Source: Zeugodacus cucurbitae (Eukaryota > Arthropoda > Insecta > Diptera > Tephritidae). Taken from it: a stretch of 64,000 nt of DNA. The stretch lies in assembly GCF_028554725.1 (NCBI RefSeq), contig NC_071667.1, forward strand, positions 57,653,501-57,717,500. Reading direction: 5' to 3'. How positions within the stretch are numbered: position 1 is the stretch's first letter; each line of letters begins with the position of its first letter. The position numbers and the translations under genes were made by a program. The notes beneath the pieces are model-generated. The model was not told the DNA's origin and ran no database searches. It saw only the letters and a list, made by a program, of their open reading frames with translations. This document shows positions 34,360 to 46,060 of the stretch, piece after piece.

Positions 34360-36850
34360 TACGTTAACGCATTCCACTGTCCATTTGTTCCTCCCTGCAT
34401 TCATTCGTACGTCTATTCCTCCATTCGTTCATTCCCCCCGCTCATTCTTCCGTCCGTTTCTTCCTCCCCCGTACATTCCTCCACCCGTTCATTCTTCCGT
34501 CCGTTCATTTCTCCCTGTGCATTCCTTCGTCTACTCATTCCTCCACCCTTTCATTTCTCCCAACCGTTAATTCCTCCACCCATTCATTCCTCCGTCCAAT
34601 TCCTCCACCCATTCATTCCTACCCGTTCATTCATCCATTCCTCTCCCCGTTCATTCATCCCCCGTTCACTCTTCCGCCCGTTCATTCCTCCACCCATTAA
34701 TTCTTCCCCCGTTCATTCCTCCACCCGTTCATTCCTCCCCCGTTCATTCCCCCACCCATTCATTCCTCCACCCGTTCATTCCTCCACCCGTTCATTCTTC
34801 TGCCCGTTCGTTCCTCCGTCCGTTCCTCAACCCGTTCATTCCTCTCCCCGTTCATTCTTCCCCCGTTCATTCATCCCCCGTTCACTCTTCCGTCCGTTCA
34901 TTCCTCCCGTTCATTCCTTCACCCGTTCATTCCTCCCCCGTTCATTCCTCCAGCCATTCATTCTTCTGCCCGTTCGTTCCTCCGTCCGTTCCTCTCCCCG
35001 TTCATTCATCCCCCGTTCATTCCTCCACCCATTCATTCCTCTCCCCGTTCATTTTTCCCCCGTTCATTCCTCCACCCGTTCATTCCTCTCCCCGTTCATT
35101 CATCCAACCGTTCATTCCTCCACCCATTCATTCTTCTGCCCGTTCATTCCTCTACCCGTTCATTCTACCCTCGACCCATTCATTCCTCTCCCCGTTCATT
35201 CATCCCCCGTTCGTTCCTTCACCCATTCATTCTTCCCCCGTTCATTCCTCCACCCATTCATTCTTCTGCCCGTTCATTCATCCCCCGTTCACTCCTCTCC
35301 TCGTTCATTCATCCCCCGTTTATTCATCCCCCGTTCATTCATCCCCCGTTCATTCCTCCACCCATTCATTCTTCCCCCCTTCATTCCTCTCCCCGTTCAT
35401 TCTTCCCCCGTTCATTCCTCCACCCATTCATTCTTCTCCCCGTTCATTCATCCAACCGTTCGCTCTTCCATCCATTCATTCTCCATCCATTAATTTTAAT
35501 GGACGTAGTAAAGAGTGGATAGAGGAACACACTGTTGGAGTTGGGTCCACCCATTCATTCTTCCCCCCTTCATTCCTCTCCCCGTTCATTCTTCCCCCGT
35601 TCATTCCTCCACCCATTCATTCTTCTCCCCGTTCATTCATCCAACCGTTCGCTCTTCCATCCATTCATTCTCCATCCATTAATTTTAATGGACGTAGTAA
35701 AGAGTGGATAGAGGAACACACTGTTGGAGAAATGAATGGGTGGAGGAATGAACGGGGGATGAATGAACGGGGAGAGGAATGAACGGGTGGAGGAATGAAC
35801 GGGGGAAAAATGAACGGGGAGAGGAATGAATGGGTGGAGGAATGAACGGGGGATGAATGAACGGGGAGAGGAACGGACGGAGGATCCCCCGTTCACTCTT
35901 CCGCCCGTTCATTCCTCCACCCATTAATTCTTCCCCCGTTCATTTCTCCACCCGTTCTATCCGCCGTCCGTTCATTTCTCCGTCCAGTCATTCCTTCGCC
36001 CGTTCGTTCCTCCGTCCGTTCGCTCCTACACCCATTCATTTCTCCAACAGTGTGTTCCTCTATCCACTCTTTACTACGTCCATTAAAATTAATGGATGGA
36101 GAATGAATGGATGGAAGAGCGAACGGTTGGATGAATGAACGGGGAGAAGAATGAACGGGTGGAGGAATGAACGGGGGAAGAATGAACGGGGAGAGGAATG
36201 AAGGGGGGAAGAATGAATGGGTGGAGGAATGAACGGGGGATGAATAAACGGGGGATGAATGAACGAGGAGAGGAATGAACGGGGGATGAATGAACGGGCA
36301 GAAGAATGAATGGGTGGAGGAATGAACGGGGGAAGAATGAATGGGTGAAGGAACGAACGGGGGATGAATGAACGGGGAGAGGAATGAATGGGTCGAGGGT
36401 AGAATGAACGGGTAGAGGAATGAATGGGTGGAGGAATGAACGGTTGGAGGAATGAACGGGGGAGGAATGAACGGGGGAAGAATGAACGGGGAGAGGAATG
36501 AACGGGCAGGGATGAATGGGTGGAGGAATGAGCGGGGGATGAATGAACGAGGAGAGAAATGAACGGTTGGATAAACGAACGGGGGTGGAAGGATCGGGGG
36601 AGGAATAAAGGGGCTGAAGAATGAATGGACGGAGGAACGGACGGGCAGAGGAATGAACGGGGGAGGCATGAATGGACGTAGGAATGAACGAGGGAAGAAT
36701 GAATGGATGGTGGAATGAACGGTGGAGGAATGAACGAAGGATGGTGGAAGAAACGGGCGTAGGATTAAATGGACGGAGAAACGAACAGAAGGAGGAATGA
36801 AGGAAGGGAAGAATTAACGGATGTAGGAACGATTGGGTGGAAAGTGTCGG
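34360..36850. repeat. minisatellite array, about 2.5 kb, with orientation switches
   Basis: Tandem, degenerate units of about 12-16 bp around CCCGTTCATTCCTCCA, separable into C-rich (plus orientation) blocks at ~34,360-35,690 and ~35,886-36,040, and G-rich (inverted) blocks at ~35,730-35,885 and ~36,090-36,850. A single-copy-looking spacer (AATTTTAATGGACGTAGTAA, on to CACACTGTTGGAG) recurs at ~35,493-35,540 and ~35,684-35,730, and inverted at ~36,042-36,092. Because the unit lacks stop codons in some frames, it yields long artificial open frames. The array lies some 160 bp upstream of the splice acceptor of the 37,008 exon, i.e. inside the intron. Confidence 0.9.
35090..36480. repeat. large inverted duplication inside the minisatellite
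   Basis: The left arm (~35,090-35,545) and the reverse complement of the right arm (~36,040-36,480) match unit by unit, including rare variants. ATTCTACCCTCGACCCATTC at ~35,163 has its mirror at ~36,383; the run with CGTTTATTCATCCCCC near 35,318 has its mirror near 36,245. Matching rare variants cannot come from independent tandem growth, so one arm is an inverted copy of the other. About 500 bp of further array, including a direct third copy of the spacer side, separates the arms. Confidence 0.75.
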
Positions 36851-37007
36851 CTTGTGGCCGAGAAGTGTGTCGTGACTCTCGGTGTTGTCCTAGTTATCTT
36901 AAACTGCATGCTATTTTTAAATATTTAGAATAGTTAAAATCTACATTTACATACATTATAATTAAGGCAACGAAACTAATTTTCCACTTTTACTTATTTC
37001 CCTGCAG

Positions 37008-37951
37008 GTTGTCCGCCCACGACGAGTTCACATTGTCTGCGCTGCAACAGCGAGGGTTGCATAAAGTGTCCTGCCTATCTGATGACCGACACACGTCAGT
37101 GTGTGGACCAATGTCCCTCCGGCTACATCGATCAATGGTCGGCGCATACCGAATTTATGGGACGCGTCTGCGTCTCCACCGGCTACTCTGGTCCGCTGAT
37201 GGCCGCTATAGCAGGACTAATAGGCGGTTTTGTGGTTTGTCTCACGCTACTAGCTGTCGCCATGATGTTGGTGCGACGACGACGTAGACGTAAATCCATC
37301 AAGCAGAAGTTGATCAACGAGAATACCATGGATCGTTCCGATTTTCTGCGACAACTCAACGAAATGCGTCCAAATGCCGAATATTTCCTAGCAATGCTCA
37401 ACGATACGCGACGCCAAATACGCAAGTTGTATTTGTCAGGCGAAGTGGGCGCGGCGAATTCCTATCGGCCGATTGTGCGCGATCTTGCCAAAATACTGAT
37501 ACTGCTGAATCGACCAATCGAATTGATACCGGCGGCGCCGCACGACTGGAATCGTTTGTACACGTGGTCCGAACAAGCATTGGAACGTTACAAGCCGCAA
37601 GTCGGGCATTTGATAGATTTCTTTCAACCCTCCGGTGGTGGTGGTGGTCGCGGCAGCAGCTCTGTGGGCATTACTGATGACTTCGATGCGACATTCTTTC
37701 CACAAAAGAGTAACGTCTATCGGCAGAGCATGTTGGCGGGCACGGGTCAGCAAAAGCTGCACATGTTCGGCTCGCTCATCAGCTTGCATGAATTCGAGGA
37801 GCCGCGTCCATCCGATCCATTCGGCAGCAGCTTCAATACGCTCAAGAGTGGCAATCTGATATCGGATCTCAATGCGAGTTCGTTATGGCTGGAAGATGAA
37901 TTCTACAAATTGGGCTTTCGACCGCAGGACGAAATCACGACTGAGTTATAA
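37008..37951 (+). CDS. last exon of a Cys-rich single-pass membrane protein
   Basis: Terminal coding exon of a + strand gene whose other exons I could not find. It opens after a clean acceptor (TTTCCCTGCAG at 36,997-37,007) in phase 1 and encodes 313 residues to the TAA. The first 60 residues carry regularly spaced Cys (HCLRCNSEGCIKCPAYLM, then CVDQCPSGY), like a furin-type Cys-rich repeat. A transmembrane helix follows (GPLMAAIAGLIGGFVVCLTL and on to VAMMLV, ~61-88), then an Arg/Lys stop-transfer cluster (RRRRRRK). The cytoplasmic tail is ~220 residues with a glycine run and acidic end (DEITTEL). Thus it is a type I surface protein with the N-terminus outside. Codon use is clearly coding. 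I do not recognise the gene; relation to furin or to growth-factor receptors is only by the Cys pattern. It is convergent with Ets97D. Confidence 0.85.
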
Positions 37952-38960
37952 TGAATGTCTGCTGTGTGTTGTTCTGTTTGTTGCGTTACTCAAGTGAATT
38001 ATATACATATATATGAATATATAATTGTGTTAGTTTTGTTTTAATTATTTTATATGGTTTAGTATATATACTTTATTTTATATTATGTAATGTAAATTTA
38101 ATTGAAAAGTATTATTTTTTTGTTTGTTTGTTAAAATGTGTAGCTGCTTAAAATCTACTGATGCATACGTTGTGTTTTGCTAATATATATACATACACAT
38201 ACTTATTTAATCACAAATATTTACAAGAAATTTTACAAATCACAAAATGTACAGTTGACGTCACAAATATGTATACAAGTATGCATTTATGTAAAAAAAA
38301 AAAAATTATTGCACAAGCATGAAATTAGCGTTTTCTTTGTCGCAAAAATCGTCATAAAATAGTTAAAAAAAAATCATGAAAAATAAAGTTATAATTAAAG
38401 AAAGCACCAATGAACAAATGAAACAAAAACACAAATCGCCGCCCAGTTGCCGCCAAGCAGCGACTAAAGTACGCATATACTTTGCTTCCATAAGCTATAA
38501 AGCTAAGCAATACATTCCTAGTTTCTAGTAAATGTTTGCAAATAGTGATAGATTTACATATACATATGTACATAATAATATAAACAAACTGAGATGCGTT
38601 ATTTTACGAATAAGTTGAAAATGTGAAACTATAAAAATGAACTAGTCAAAAAAAAAAAAAAAACAAATAAATAAATAAAAATACGAAAACAAAAACATAA
38701 TCAACTTAAACTTAAGTTTTGTTAAGCTGAATTCAAATATGTTTAAATAAATTAATTTGAAAAATAAATAATTTGCTAAAATGCATTTTTTTAACTAAAT
38801 ATTTACGAAAGCTACTGCGAACAATAATTGCAGCAATATAAAAAAAAATAAAAAAAAAAAATAATTAAATATGAAATAAAAATAAAAAATTATATAATAA
38901 AAATCACAAATAAAATAACTTTTTGTTTTTATCTGTTAAATAAAGTGTGGAAATTATATT
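37952..38960 (+). other. 3' UTR and convergent intergenic region
   Basis: AT-rich, A-rich on the plus strand, with numerous AATAAA motifs (for example near 38,747, 38,865 and 38,938) that could end the upstream membrane-protein transcript. Ets97D comes from the other side, so the two transcripts are tail to tail, with their 3' ends within about 1 kb. Confidence 0.55.
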
Positions 38961-39077
38961 TTTCGTATGTTTGTTTAACGCCATATGTTGTGGAATACCA
39001 ATAATGTAAAAAAATAATAATAATATTTTGTCGCAGTAAAAACGTAAATGAGAAATCAAAACGCAATTCATTAATTA

Positions 39078-39188
39078 ATTATCCTCTTCATCGTCATCCT
39101 CATATTCGAGGTACGGTTCTATTTCCAATGTGCAAACAGGTTCTGCTTTCACTTCAAATTCGGCATATGCGTCGCCATCTGCACCATG
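39078..39188 (-). other. Ets97D: in-frame 37-codon extension after the Ets97D TGA
   Basis: The Ets97D frame runs ...LKQLTDDG, TGA, then HGADGDAYAEFEVKAEP and on to LEYEDDDEEDN before a TAA at 39,077-39,075. The stop is TGA followed by C, the leakiest context and the one typical of Drosophila readthrough genes. The extension is acidic and has protein-like composition, unlike the AT-rich 3' UTR after the TAA. It could be a readthrough product, an ancestral C-terminus cut by a recent nonsense mutation, or a sequence error. Confidence 0.55.
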
Positions 39189-41817
39189 TCACCCATCGTC
39201 CGTCAATTGTTTGAGGTGATCTTGCAAGGTTTCATGTTTCAAAAAGATCGACTCATCCAAAAACGTTTTCTCATTCACCAATTGTGCCAGCTCACCGGCA
39301 TCATAACCAATCAACAATTTCAAATCACAATCAAACTTATAGGCGAAACGTTTGCCCGACACTTTCGATATCATATCACCATCGTAATAATAACGCAATG
39401 CACGCGAGAGCTTTTCATAATTCATAGCCGGCTTATTCTTCTTAATGCCCCACAGGCGTGCTACACACTCCGGATCGATGAGCTTGAATTCGCCATCGGC
39501 GCCAACCCATTGTATGATATTGCGATGTTCACGATCGGTTAAAATTTCCAGTAGAAATTGCCAAAGCTGCACTTGGCCATTGTTGCCGGAACCGACGCCA
39601 TAACTATTGCCAATAACACTATTACCGCTGGTGTTGCTGTTGCTCAGTATGGTTTGTGTTGGTGAACCATCCAATGGCACTACCGGCGCTGTAAGCATAT
39701 TATTGCGATTATTAATAAGTAATTGTGATAAAAAATGTGTTTTACTTGCATTTCTTACAGTAGGTTTTTGTTGCGCTTACGCTTGTCTTGCGCATTATTT
39801 TTAATTCTTTTGTTGGTGCTGTTATTGTAACACCACCACTGGTACTTGGTTTAGTACCACTCGTGGTGCTACCGCGATCTTCAGGTACCTTATGTACAAC
39901 TGAGACAAATTTGCATTCTTTAAGCAATTGCAAATGTGTCCAGAAGACATTACCCGGATCTTTGGGTAATTTGCGACGAAATTCCTCATGTGTTAGTGCA
40001 CAAAGCTCTTTCCCATTCATGTTCCAATCACTCAAGCTGACGCCGCTCTGAAATGTTAATGAAATGATTAATAAAAATCACTAAATATAGAGAAGACTTA
40101 TGGATACTTTCTTTTACTTAGTGTAGTTGTAAATGTATGATTGGTTTTTTGTTTTTTTTTTTTTTGTGATGAAAATACACTTAGGTTTATGTTGTGCAAA
40201 AGATGAGTGATGGATTCCAAACCATTATACAGCAGATCTATTGGATGTTACACCTTTCTAGAAGTTAAGTGAAGTGAAGTCTTCTCCTCCTTTTGGTGCT
40301 GTGCGTCTTAATATTGAGCTTCATATCACCACCGCACGGCTGATGCATTATATGAAAAACTTCATCAGGCCGCGTGAAAACACTCGGGGGTTTGACCGCA
40401 TTAGGAAAAATTATTAATTATTAAATAAAACTAATTTTATTCGGACGAGAGCTGCGATCTCCATTCACGTAGTGGTACAAAAAGTATACGTTAGTGAAAC
40501 GTAGGGAGATTTATACTCCTTCAATGATTGAAGCACAACAGCGCACTCAACAATATTTTTTTATTTTTTTTTCATCAACTTTTTGTATCATTAAAAAATG
40601 CTGTTTCACCACACTAGTTTACACACTTATTTATAGCGCTTACGTTGAACGGCAAAGCACTTTTCATGCGTAAAAATATGGTAAAACAGTGTTAAAGTGA
40701 AATACTGCTAAATACAAATATTTTCAGATCGACGGAAAATCTCAGGGTAGTGGTTTATGGAAAACGTAAACCATTGTCAGAATTCGCAAATAACAAATAC
40801 AATAATTTGTTTTAAATTCAAACCTACTTGTGCAAATAAACTTTGTAAATATATTTTTAAATGAACGGCATACCTAGTGCTAGTGACTTATTTCCAATTC
40901 AGCATAAACTATTTCTATTAGATTTGTACCACTTACCAACTCAAATTGTCTTACAGCCCATTGAAACCAGTGCTTCACCTGCACAGTTGTCCACTCATTT
41001 GGATCTTCTGGTATTTTAAGACGCACTTGCTCCTTCTTAAATTTATTGTCTAAAACCCAATTGAGGCAAGGCTTTTCTTCAGAGTCTTCGCTCTTATCGG
41101 CATTTTTGTTGCTCGCTTCCTCAGCGGCTAAAGCAGCTGTAATTGAAACACATTTGTAATTACAGAAAAACTATTTTAAAGATTAATATTCATAATACTC
41201 ACCCAATGCCGCCTCGGTTGGCTTTAGCACATCAACAATATTTATGTGTTGTTCTGCTGTTTGTATTTGCACATTTATCTGTACAAGTCCTTCACCCTTT
41301 ACACATTGATCAACAAGATTTTTATGGGGTTCCAGCTGTAAAAGTAAGACAATTCTTCAATTAATATAAAATCACAAATCAAAACCACAACGCATATTCT
41401 AACCTCCTGTGTGTCTTGTAGATAAAATTTGTAACCCTTCAAATTCATGCCAATCTTCTTTTCAGCCAGCTTTCTGCAATTAGTGTAGTAGCAAAATCAA
41501 TTAAAACCGAAAGTTTTCTATAAATCTACACTACAGCAGGAAGTGCGCACTTCCACCGCATACTCACTGCAATGTTCGCAAAGGCTCACGTATGTCCATA
41601 TGCAGTATGATGACATCGTCGGGCTCATTTTCATCCACTTCTTGGTCGTCCAGATATAAATTATGTTGAAACATTTCGTTTGTCATTATGCTATCTGTTA
41701 ATTGTAAATTTTTCAATACTTGTTGAAGTCCCGTTATTGCTTTTGCATGTTCTCACCCAAATCTGTGTTATCCAGTTTGTATTCTTCGGTTAAATGCGAC
41801 AAATCATCTGTTTCCAT
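39189..41817 (-). CDS. Ets97D: Ets97D, ETS-domain transcription factor (GABP-alpha orthologue)
   Basis: Nuclear sequence-specific activator that binds GGAA sites; its vertebrate orthologue GABPA works with GABPB on mitochondrial and growth genes. Seven coding exons joined by GT-AG introns: 41817-41757, 41694-41568, 41473-41404, 41335-41203, 41136-40937, 40047-39759, 39688-39189 (introns 62, 94, 68, 66, 889, 70 bp), 459 aa. Residues ~50-125 match the GABP-alpha N-terminal domain (HMDIREPL; KFYLQDTQELEPHKNL; GLVQINVQI). Residues ~175-245 are a Pointed/SAM domain (WTTVQVKHWFQWAV; GKELCALTHEEFRRKLPKDP; FWTHLQLLKE). Residues ~332-415 are the ETS domain (QVQLWQFLLEILTD; KPAMNYEKLSRALRYYYDG; RFAYKF). 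I chose the ATG at 41,817 (METDDLSHLT) because a short intron joins it in frame to the later ATG at 41,686. The ORF ends in TGA-C with an open frame beyond it. Confidence 0.95.
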
Positions 41818-42569
41818 TCTACACACCTCAATGCTGGTTAATACTTCGCCGTCGTTGAAACTTAAATATTTGCACTTTTTATTTATTTATTATCCATTTT
41901 ATTTGAGAAAGACTGAAGAATAGCAAACAATTGATGCACTTTTTCCAATAGTTGTAAAATGTCAAAACGGTGCATGTGTCAAATAACGGAGTCGAACGCT
42001 TTATTCAAGGGTTGCATTTGGTTGGTACTGTGGAAGTACTATTTTTAATAATTTTAAAACAAATGAATATTTTTGGCAAATGGAAATTAAACGTTGTGTA
42101 GAATTGAAAATAATATAATTTTTAATAAACATAATAAATGGTAAATATTTTAAGAGGCTTAATAGTAGGAACAATAATTTAATCAAAAGTTTAAGTTGAC
42201 AAAGCAAGCTGCGACATGGTAATGCGTTCGCAAATGTGTGTAATGCTTGCCTGACATTAGGGCCGTTGTGATATTGAAATACTTATTACTTTTGCATTAT
42301 TGTAGATTTTATTTAAATACAATAATAAATTATGAATTTAGTATGGAAAATTGTTTCATTTTGTAAAATTATAACAATATTAAAAATGTTTAATATTAAA
42401 TAAACTTATTTATACAAACATATTACATTTTTATACCAACACGAATATCCTTGTTAATTTATTGTTTTATTTATGAAGCCACCTAATTATAATTTTTAAT
42501 AAAATATCCCTCCTATAAAATACGAGACCGGTTCAGGAAACACTTATCCTGACAAAAAAAAAAATAAAG
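41818..42569. other. upstream region of Ets97D, no promoter motif recognised
   Basis: The 5' UTR and promoter of Ets97D (transcribed leftwards) should lie here. I see no TATA box or Inr/DPE pair at a convincing position. The rest is AT-rich, non-coding. Confidence 0.5.
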
Positions 42570-42790
42570 AAAATTAAAAAATATCGATTTGTTTTTCAAT
42601 ATAGGCCCCGTTTAACTCGATGGACTTGCCACAATGATGCTCCAACTTTTACAACACTTCAGGGGTCTTCGGCACCAAATCTGCAGAATGTGGTTGGTAG
42701 GGCAATAATTTGTAGCCAAATTGGACCAATATAGTCGCAATTAGTATGAAATTCAACCTCGAATCGCGCAATTAGAGCTCTGTAATACTT
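42570..42790 (-). pseudogene. mariner transposase C-terminal relic with one end
   Basis: The minus strand reads KLEHHCGKSIELNGAYIEKQ then IDIF and a stop, the conserved mariner C-terminus. Downstream lies the terminal-type sequence TTTTGTCAGGATAAGTGTTT. Only the 3' end of the element remains; it abuts an RTE fragment. Confidence 0.7.
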
Positions 42791-42819
42791 GGTTTACTAT
42801 TTTATACCGTATATATCGG

Positions 42820-42905
42820 TTAATCAGCTTTGAAAGTGTTCGATGCAGTACCCACTGGTGGAAGCCGAGGAAGACCTCCATATCTGGACCTGACTTTATT
42901 TCTTG
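42820..42905 (+). mobile_element. RTE-type LINE fragment (copy 4)
   Basis: Translates as ALKVFDAVPTGGSRGRPPY, the same RT C-terminus as the other three copies, and then loses similarity. About 85 bp remain. Confidence 0.65.
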
Positions 42906-42950
42906 GCTGTAACGTAGCTTGGTGGCAAAAATATACTACTCGTCAATAGG

Positions 42951-43984
42951 TTAGACGCACGCGTACTTACATCAAACATTTTCTTAGTGCAGTTTAAAAT
43001 AATGCCAACTTTTTTTGGTCACTTAATTATTGGAAGAAAAAAATTTTATTTTTAGTGATTGTCAATATTAGACTTATCAAGATATAATGATATTTTCAGT
43101 AAAGTGTACTGCTTCCTTTGTTTGCAAAAACTTCATATATCCGTTTCGTCTTTGAATGATTGAGAGAATTCATGTATTTTAGCGAATTCTCACTTGAAAC
43201 AAGTGTTTTTGCTGCAAATAATGGTTCTTTATCTTCGTATTACTGTCCTTATTAATAAACTTTCCATAAAGACCAACTCCAAACGTTTTGAAATATGTTA
43301 TAATAAGATCCGGAGAATATGGTGGCCAAGTCATGCTATTTAGGTTTTGACTCGAAATAAATATAGTGTTTTGAATCGGGACATTATCTTGTTGAAAAAT
43401 GCATGGGATCAATAATAATAAAATCAATTGTTCTATAACCATTCGTATCATTTCCCACTTATGATGGCGGCTTAAACACACGGCTAGTATTGTAAGTCAT
43501 TGGGTCCCTCTAAATTAAAACGTTTTTCATCAGTACAACAACTGAACACCGATCATTGAGTCGAGTGTCAAAATGAACACTCCAAGACATGTACTGTTCC
43601 ACAAACTGAAGCCGTTTTTCTTGGCGTATGGTATTCAGAAGTGGATTTCTAAAAATGTTTTGCATTTCTAATTGTACGCGGAACGGTGTTTACACTGATT
43701 AATTCACTGATTTTAGATGCCGACTTACTAGAATTGCAACCAATTCTAACAATTTTATAATCAGTCGCCGTGACGTTTATTTGTTTGACAATATTTCTAT
43801 TCAATAGCCCTTGTGAGTGAAAAAAGTATATTTTTAAGCGTTTCAATCAGCTCAAAACATTTGTTTTTCCTATTTGTGCTTCAAATGTTGCCTAAAACAA
43901 TTGATTTCTTAATATTAAGATTTTTAGTAATGAAAATAATTACTCCTTTTTACACAAGAAAAAAAAAACGTTAAGTGCGTCTAA
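42951..43984 (-). mobile_element. Tc1-like transposon relic
   Basis: The two ends carry the inverted 10-mer TTAGACGCAC (42,951-42,960, and inverted at 43,975-43,984). The 1.03 kb between them codes on the minus strand for broken Tc1 transposase pieces. Length is a little short of a full element, consistent with small deletions. Confidence 0.75.
43179..43846 (-). pseudogene. Tc1-like transposase, multiply broken
   Basis: Reading leftwards: SQGLLNRNIVKQINVTATDY and VNTVPRTIRNAKHF form the N-terminal helix-turn-helix; later RNPLLNTIRQEKRLQFVEQY and SVHFDTRLNDR; then IFQQDNVPIQNT, with the second catalytic Asp, and MTWPPYSPDLIITYFKTFG. In working Tc1 enzymes the last block reads PIENVW and supplies the catalytic Glu; here that residue is lost. 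Frame changes separate the pieces. Inactive. Confidence 0.82.
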
Positions 43985-45600
43985 TTCAATGACCAACTGA
44001 AAACGCAAGTGGATTCTTCGAGGTTTCTAAAGTTTTCGAATGTATAAGCCAAGCAACTATGAACAGTTTTTTTATCGATCAAGATTTGCACTTTCATAAG
44101 AGAAAGGTTTTGTTCAACTAAAACATACCGGGTAGTAAATATAACGGGTTCGTTAAGGGAAAATGGATGCGTCCAACCTATGACCAGCAGTGTAGTTGAA
44201 ATCGATCTAGTAATTACCCCAGCTTCCACTTACTATATGTATAATGATTTTCGTTATTCTCGTGGATTTTACGCTCTTTCTTACTTGTTTCTTACGATAG
44301 TGGTGACATCTGGCAGTGAGGCCAAATAAGTACTTAATAAAGTGCTATACATATGTACATGATCCAAACTTTCTCTTCTAAGAATAGTTTAATCTTCGCA
44401 TAAAATTATATATAATACTATGTAAGCATACACCATATATTTTTGGGGTTGTACCAGAAAATGTTGTTCTATCTACTCTCATAGAGGATCGCAAAGGGCC
44501 AAAACTGGTCTATGCGTGGCCTGCAGGTCTACCAGACCAACCTAACCTAACTCTCATAGAGTAGATCATCCCAACTTTTTCCTTTTTGAGTTAGTAAAGA
44601 GTTTAGAATATCTATTATGAATAAGCTTCTTTATAGTATTTGTGAAAAAATCAAAATTTGTGAATACAAATACATTGCAGAAAATAATTTATCGTAATTT
44701 TGTTTAAAATAATGTTGCATCACTCACAATATTAAAAAAAAAAATATGCCAGTTCTGTGTAATTCCTTTTTCTTTGAATAAGTTTAATATATTTGTTTGG
44801 CAATTATTTCTAATATATTGCTTTAGGACACGTTTGCAATAATGAAATGATTCTCTTTAAGTTTAAGCGAAATAAAAATAAAAAATAATATAATAAAAAA
44901 AAAAACAAATATATGGCAAGTGTTGCCAAATGAAAGCACTTAATTTGTACATATGAATGTAACTTTGCCAGTTTGGGGCGCCTGGCGTATAAATGTGACA
45001 CCCTGAGCTGACTCACTTTGCATGCGAATTGACACAGGCTGGCGTTGCCATTAGTGGGTGGGTCAGCGCCATTAATAGAAACAATAATAAATTAATATTA
45101 ATAAACAAATTGCTTCAGGGAATTGTGAGGCGATCAAGTGAGGTGGCATTTTGACGGATCTATGTAAATCTTCGATTATATATTTCATATATACAAATGT
45201 ATACATATATGCACGAACTATTAAAATAGAAATGAGCGTCTAGTAATACAGTATATTTTTGAAATAATGAAATGTTACAATCGAATATTGTATGCACAAA
45301 GCATCGTCCAAGTAAAATGTGACATTTCGCAGTTGACAGCCAGTTTGACACTTTGCTATAGAATTCACGCCTTCTGGCATTAATTACGAATAAATATAAT
45401 CATATAAGCTTTGTAACAACAACAACTATGTTATTTGCATATTCCCTTATATAAATTATTTAATTCAGTGTCTATGGCTATCAGTAGCTATGGACGATTA
45501 ATATTTAATGAGCCATAAGCATACTTCATGAACCAGAGAAACAATAATTTGCTGCTGGTGGATTTACTGATAAGCGCTACATAGTTTACATACACAGAGC
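43985..45600. other. non-coding DNA, nothing recognised
   Basis: AT-rich. No gene or element recognised. A CCTAACCTAAC motif at about 44,540-44,551 is only two units long. Confidence 0.5.
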
Positions 45601-45624
45601 GAAATGGCCACCTAAAATGCCCTG

Positions 45625-46060
45625 TAAATTAGAACAAAGTTTAGAAGATTCCTCTTAAATTTCTCTCCAATAAGATGCCCATCTTATTATTACTGGATAT
45701 CACTTCTTAATAAAAATGTGAAGATAAAACGTTAAACTAAGGTGAAAACCTTTTCAATATAATTTAGGAGATGACGCTTAGAATTTAGATGATATCCTTT
45801 TCAGTGAAATTTAATAGATAACCTATGAAACTAAGGTGAAAACCTTTTCAATATTATTAAGAAGGTGACCCTTAGAATTAAGAGGAAACGCTTCTTAATA
45901 AAATCAAGTAGATAACCCGTAAAACTAAGCAGAAACTCATAACATTAACATAAATAAGATGGGAAGTCTTAATTATTATTGGAACATCATCTTAATTTTA
46001 ACAAGCCGATTATCTTATCAATTTGATGTTATTTTCCCCTTAATTGAAATTAATACTTTC
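45625..46060. repeat. subterminal repeats, left side of the CMC-related element
   Basis: Contains two copies, 94 bp apart, of ACTAAGGTGAAAACCTTTTC (at 45,734-45,760 and 45,828-45,854), two of CTTCTTAATAAAA, and inverted versions such as TATTAAGAAGG. Related words (TTTTCAATAGATTTTAGAAG, AATTAAGAAG) occur on the right side at 50,590-50,660. Clustered short repeats just inside the ends are where CACTA-type transposases bind. Confidence 0.6.

Noticed and set aside
34249..35493. Open frame of 414 codons rich in Ser, Pro, Phe, Arg, His
   Set aside because: It simply translates the CCCGTTCATTCCTCC minisatellite, which lacks stops in this frame. The same happens on the other strand at 35,893-36,669.
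34360..36850. Regular repeats that could suggest a CRISPR-like array
   Set aside because: Units are contiguous and degenerate with no unique spacers; a eukaryotic minisatellite.
39174..39188. Mini-intron (GT...AG of about 13 nt) that would remove the Ets97D TGA
   Set aside because: Far below the minimum size of a spliceosomal intron.
44538..44551. CCTAACCTAAC, like the insect telomere repeat
   Set aside because: Only about two units, and flies lack TTAGG telomeres; the word also occurs in dispersed repeats here.
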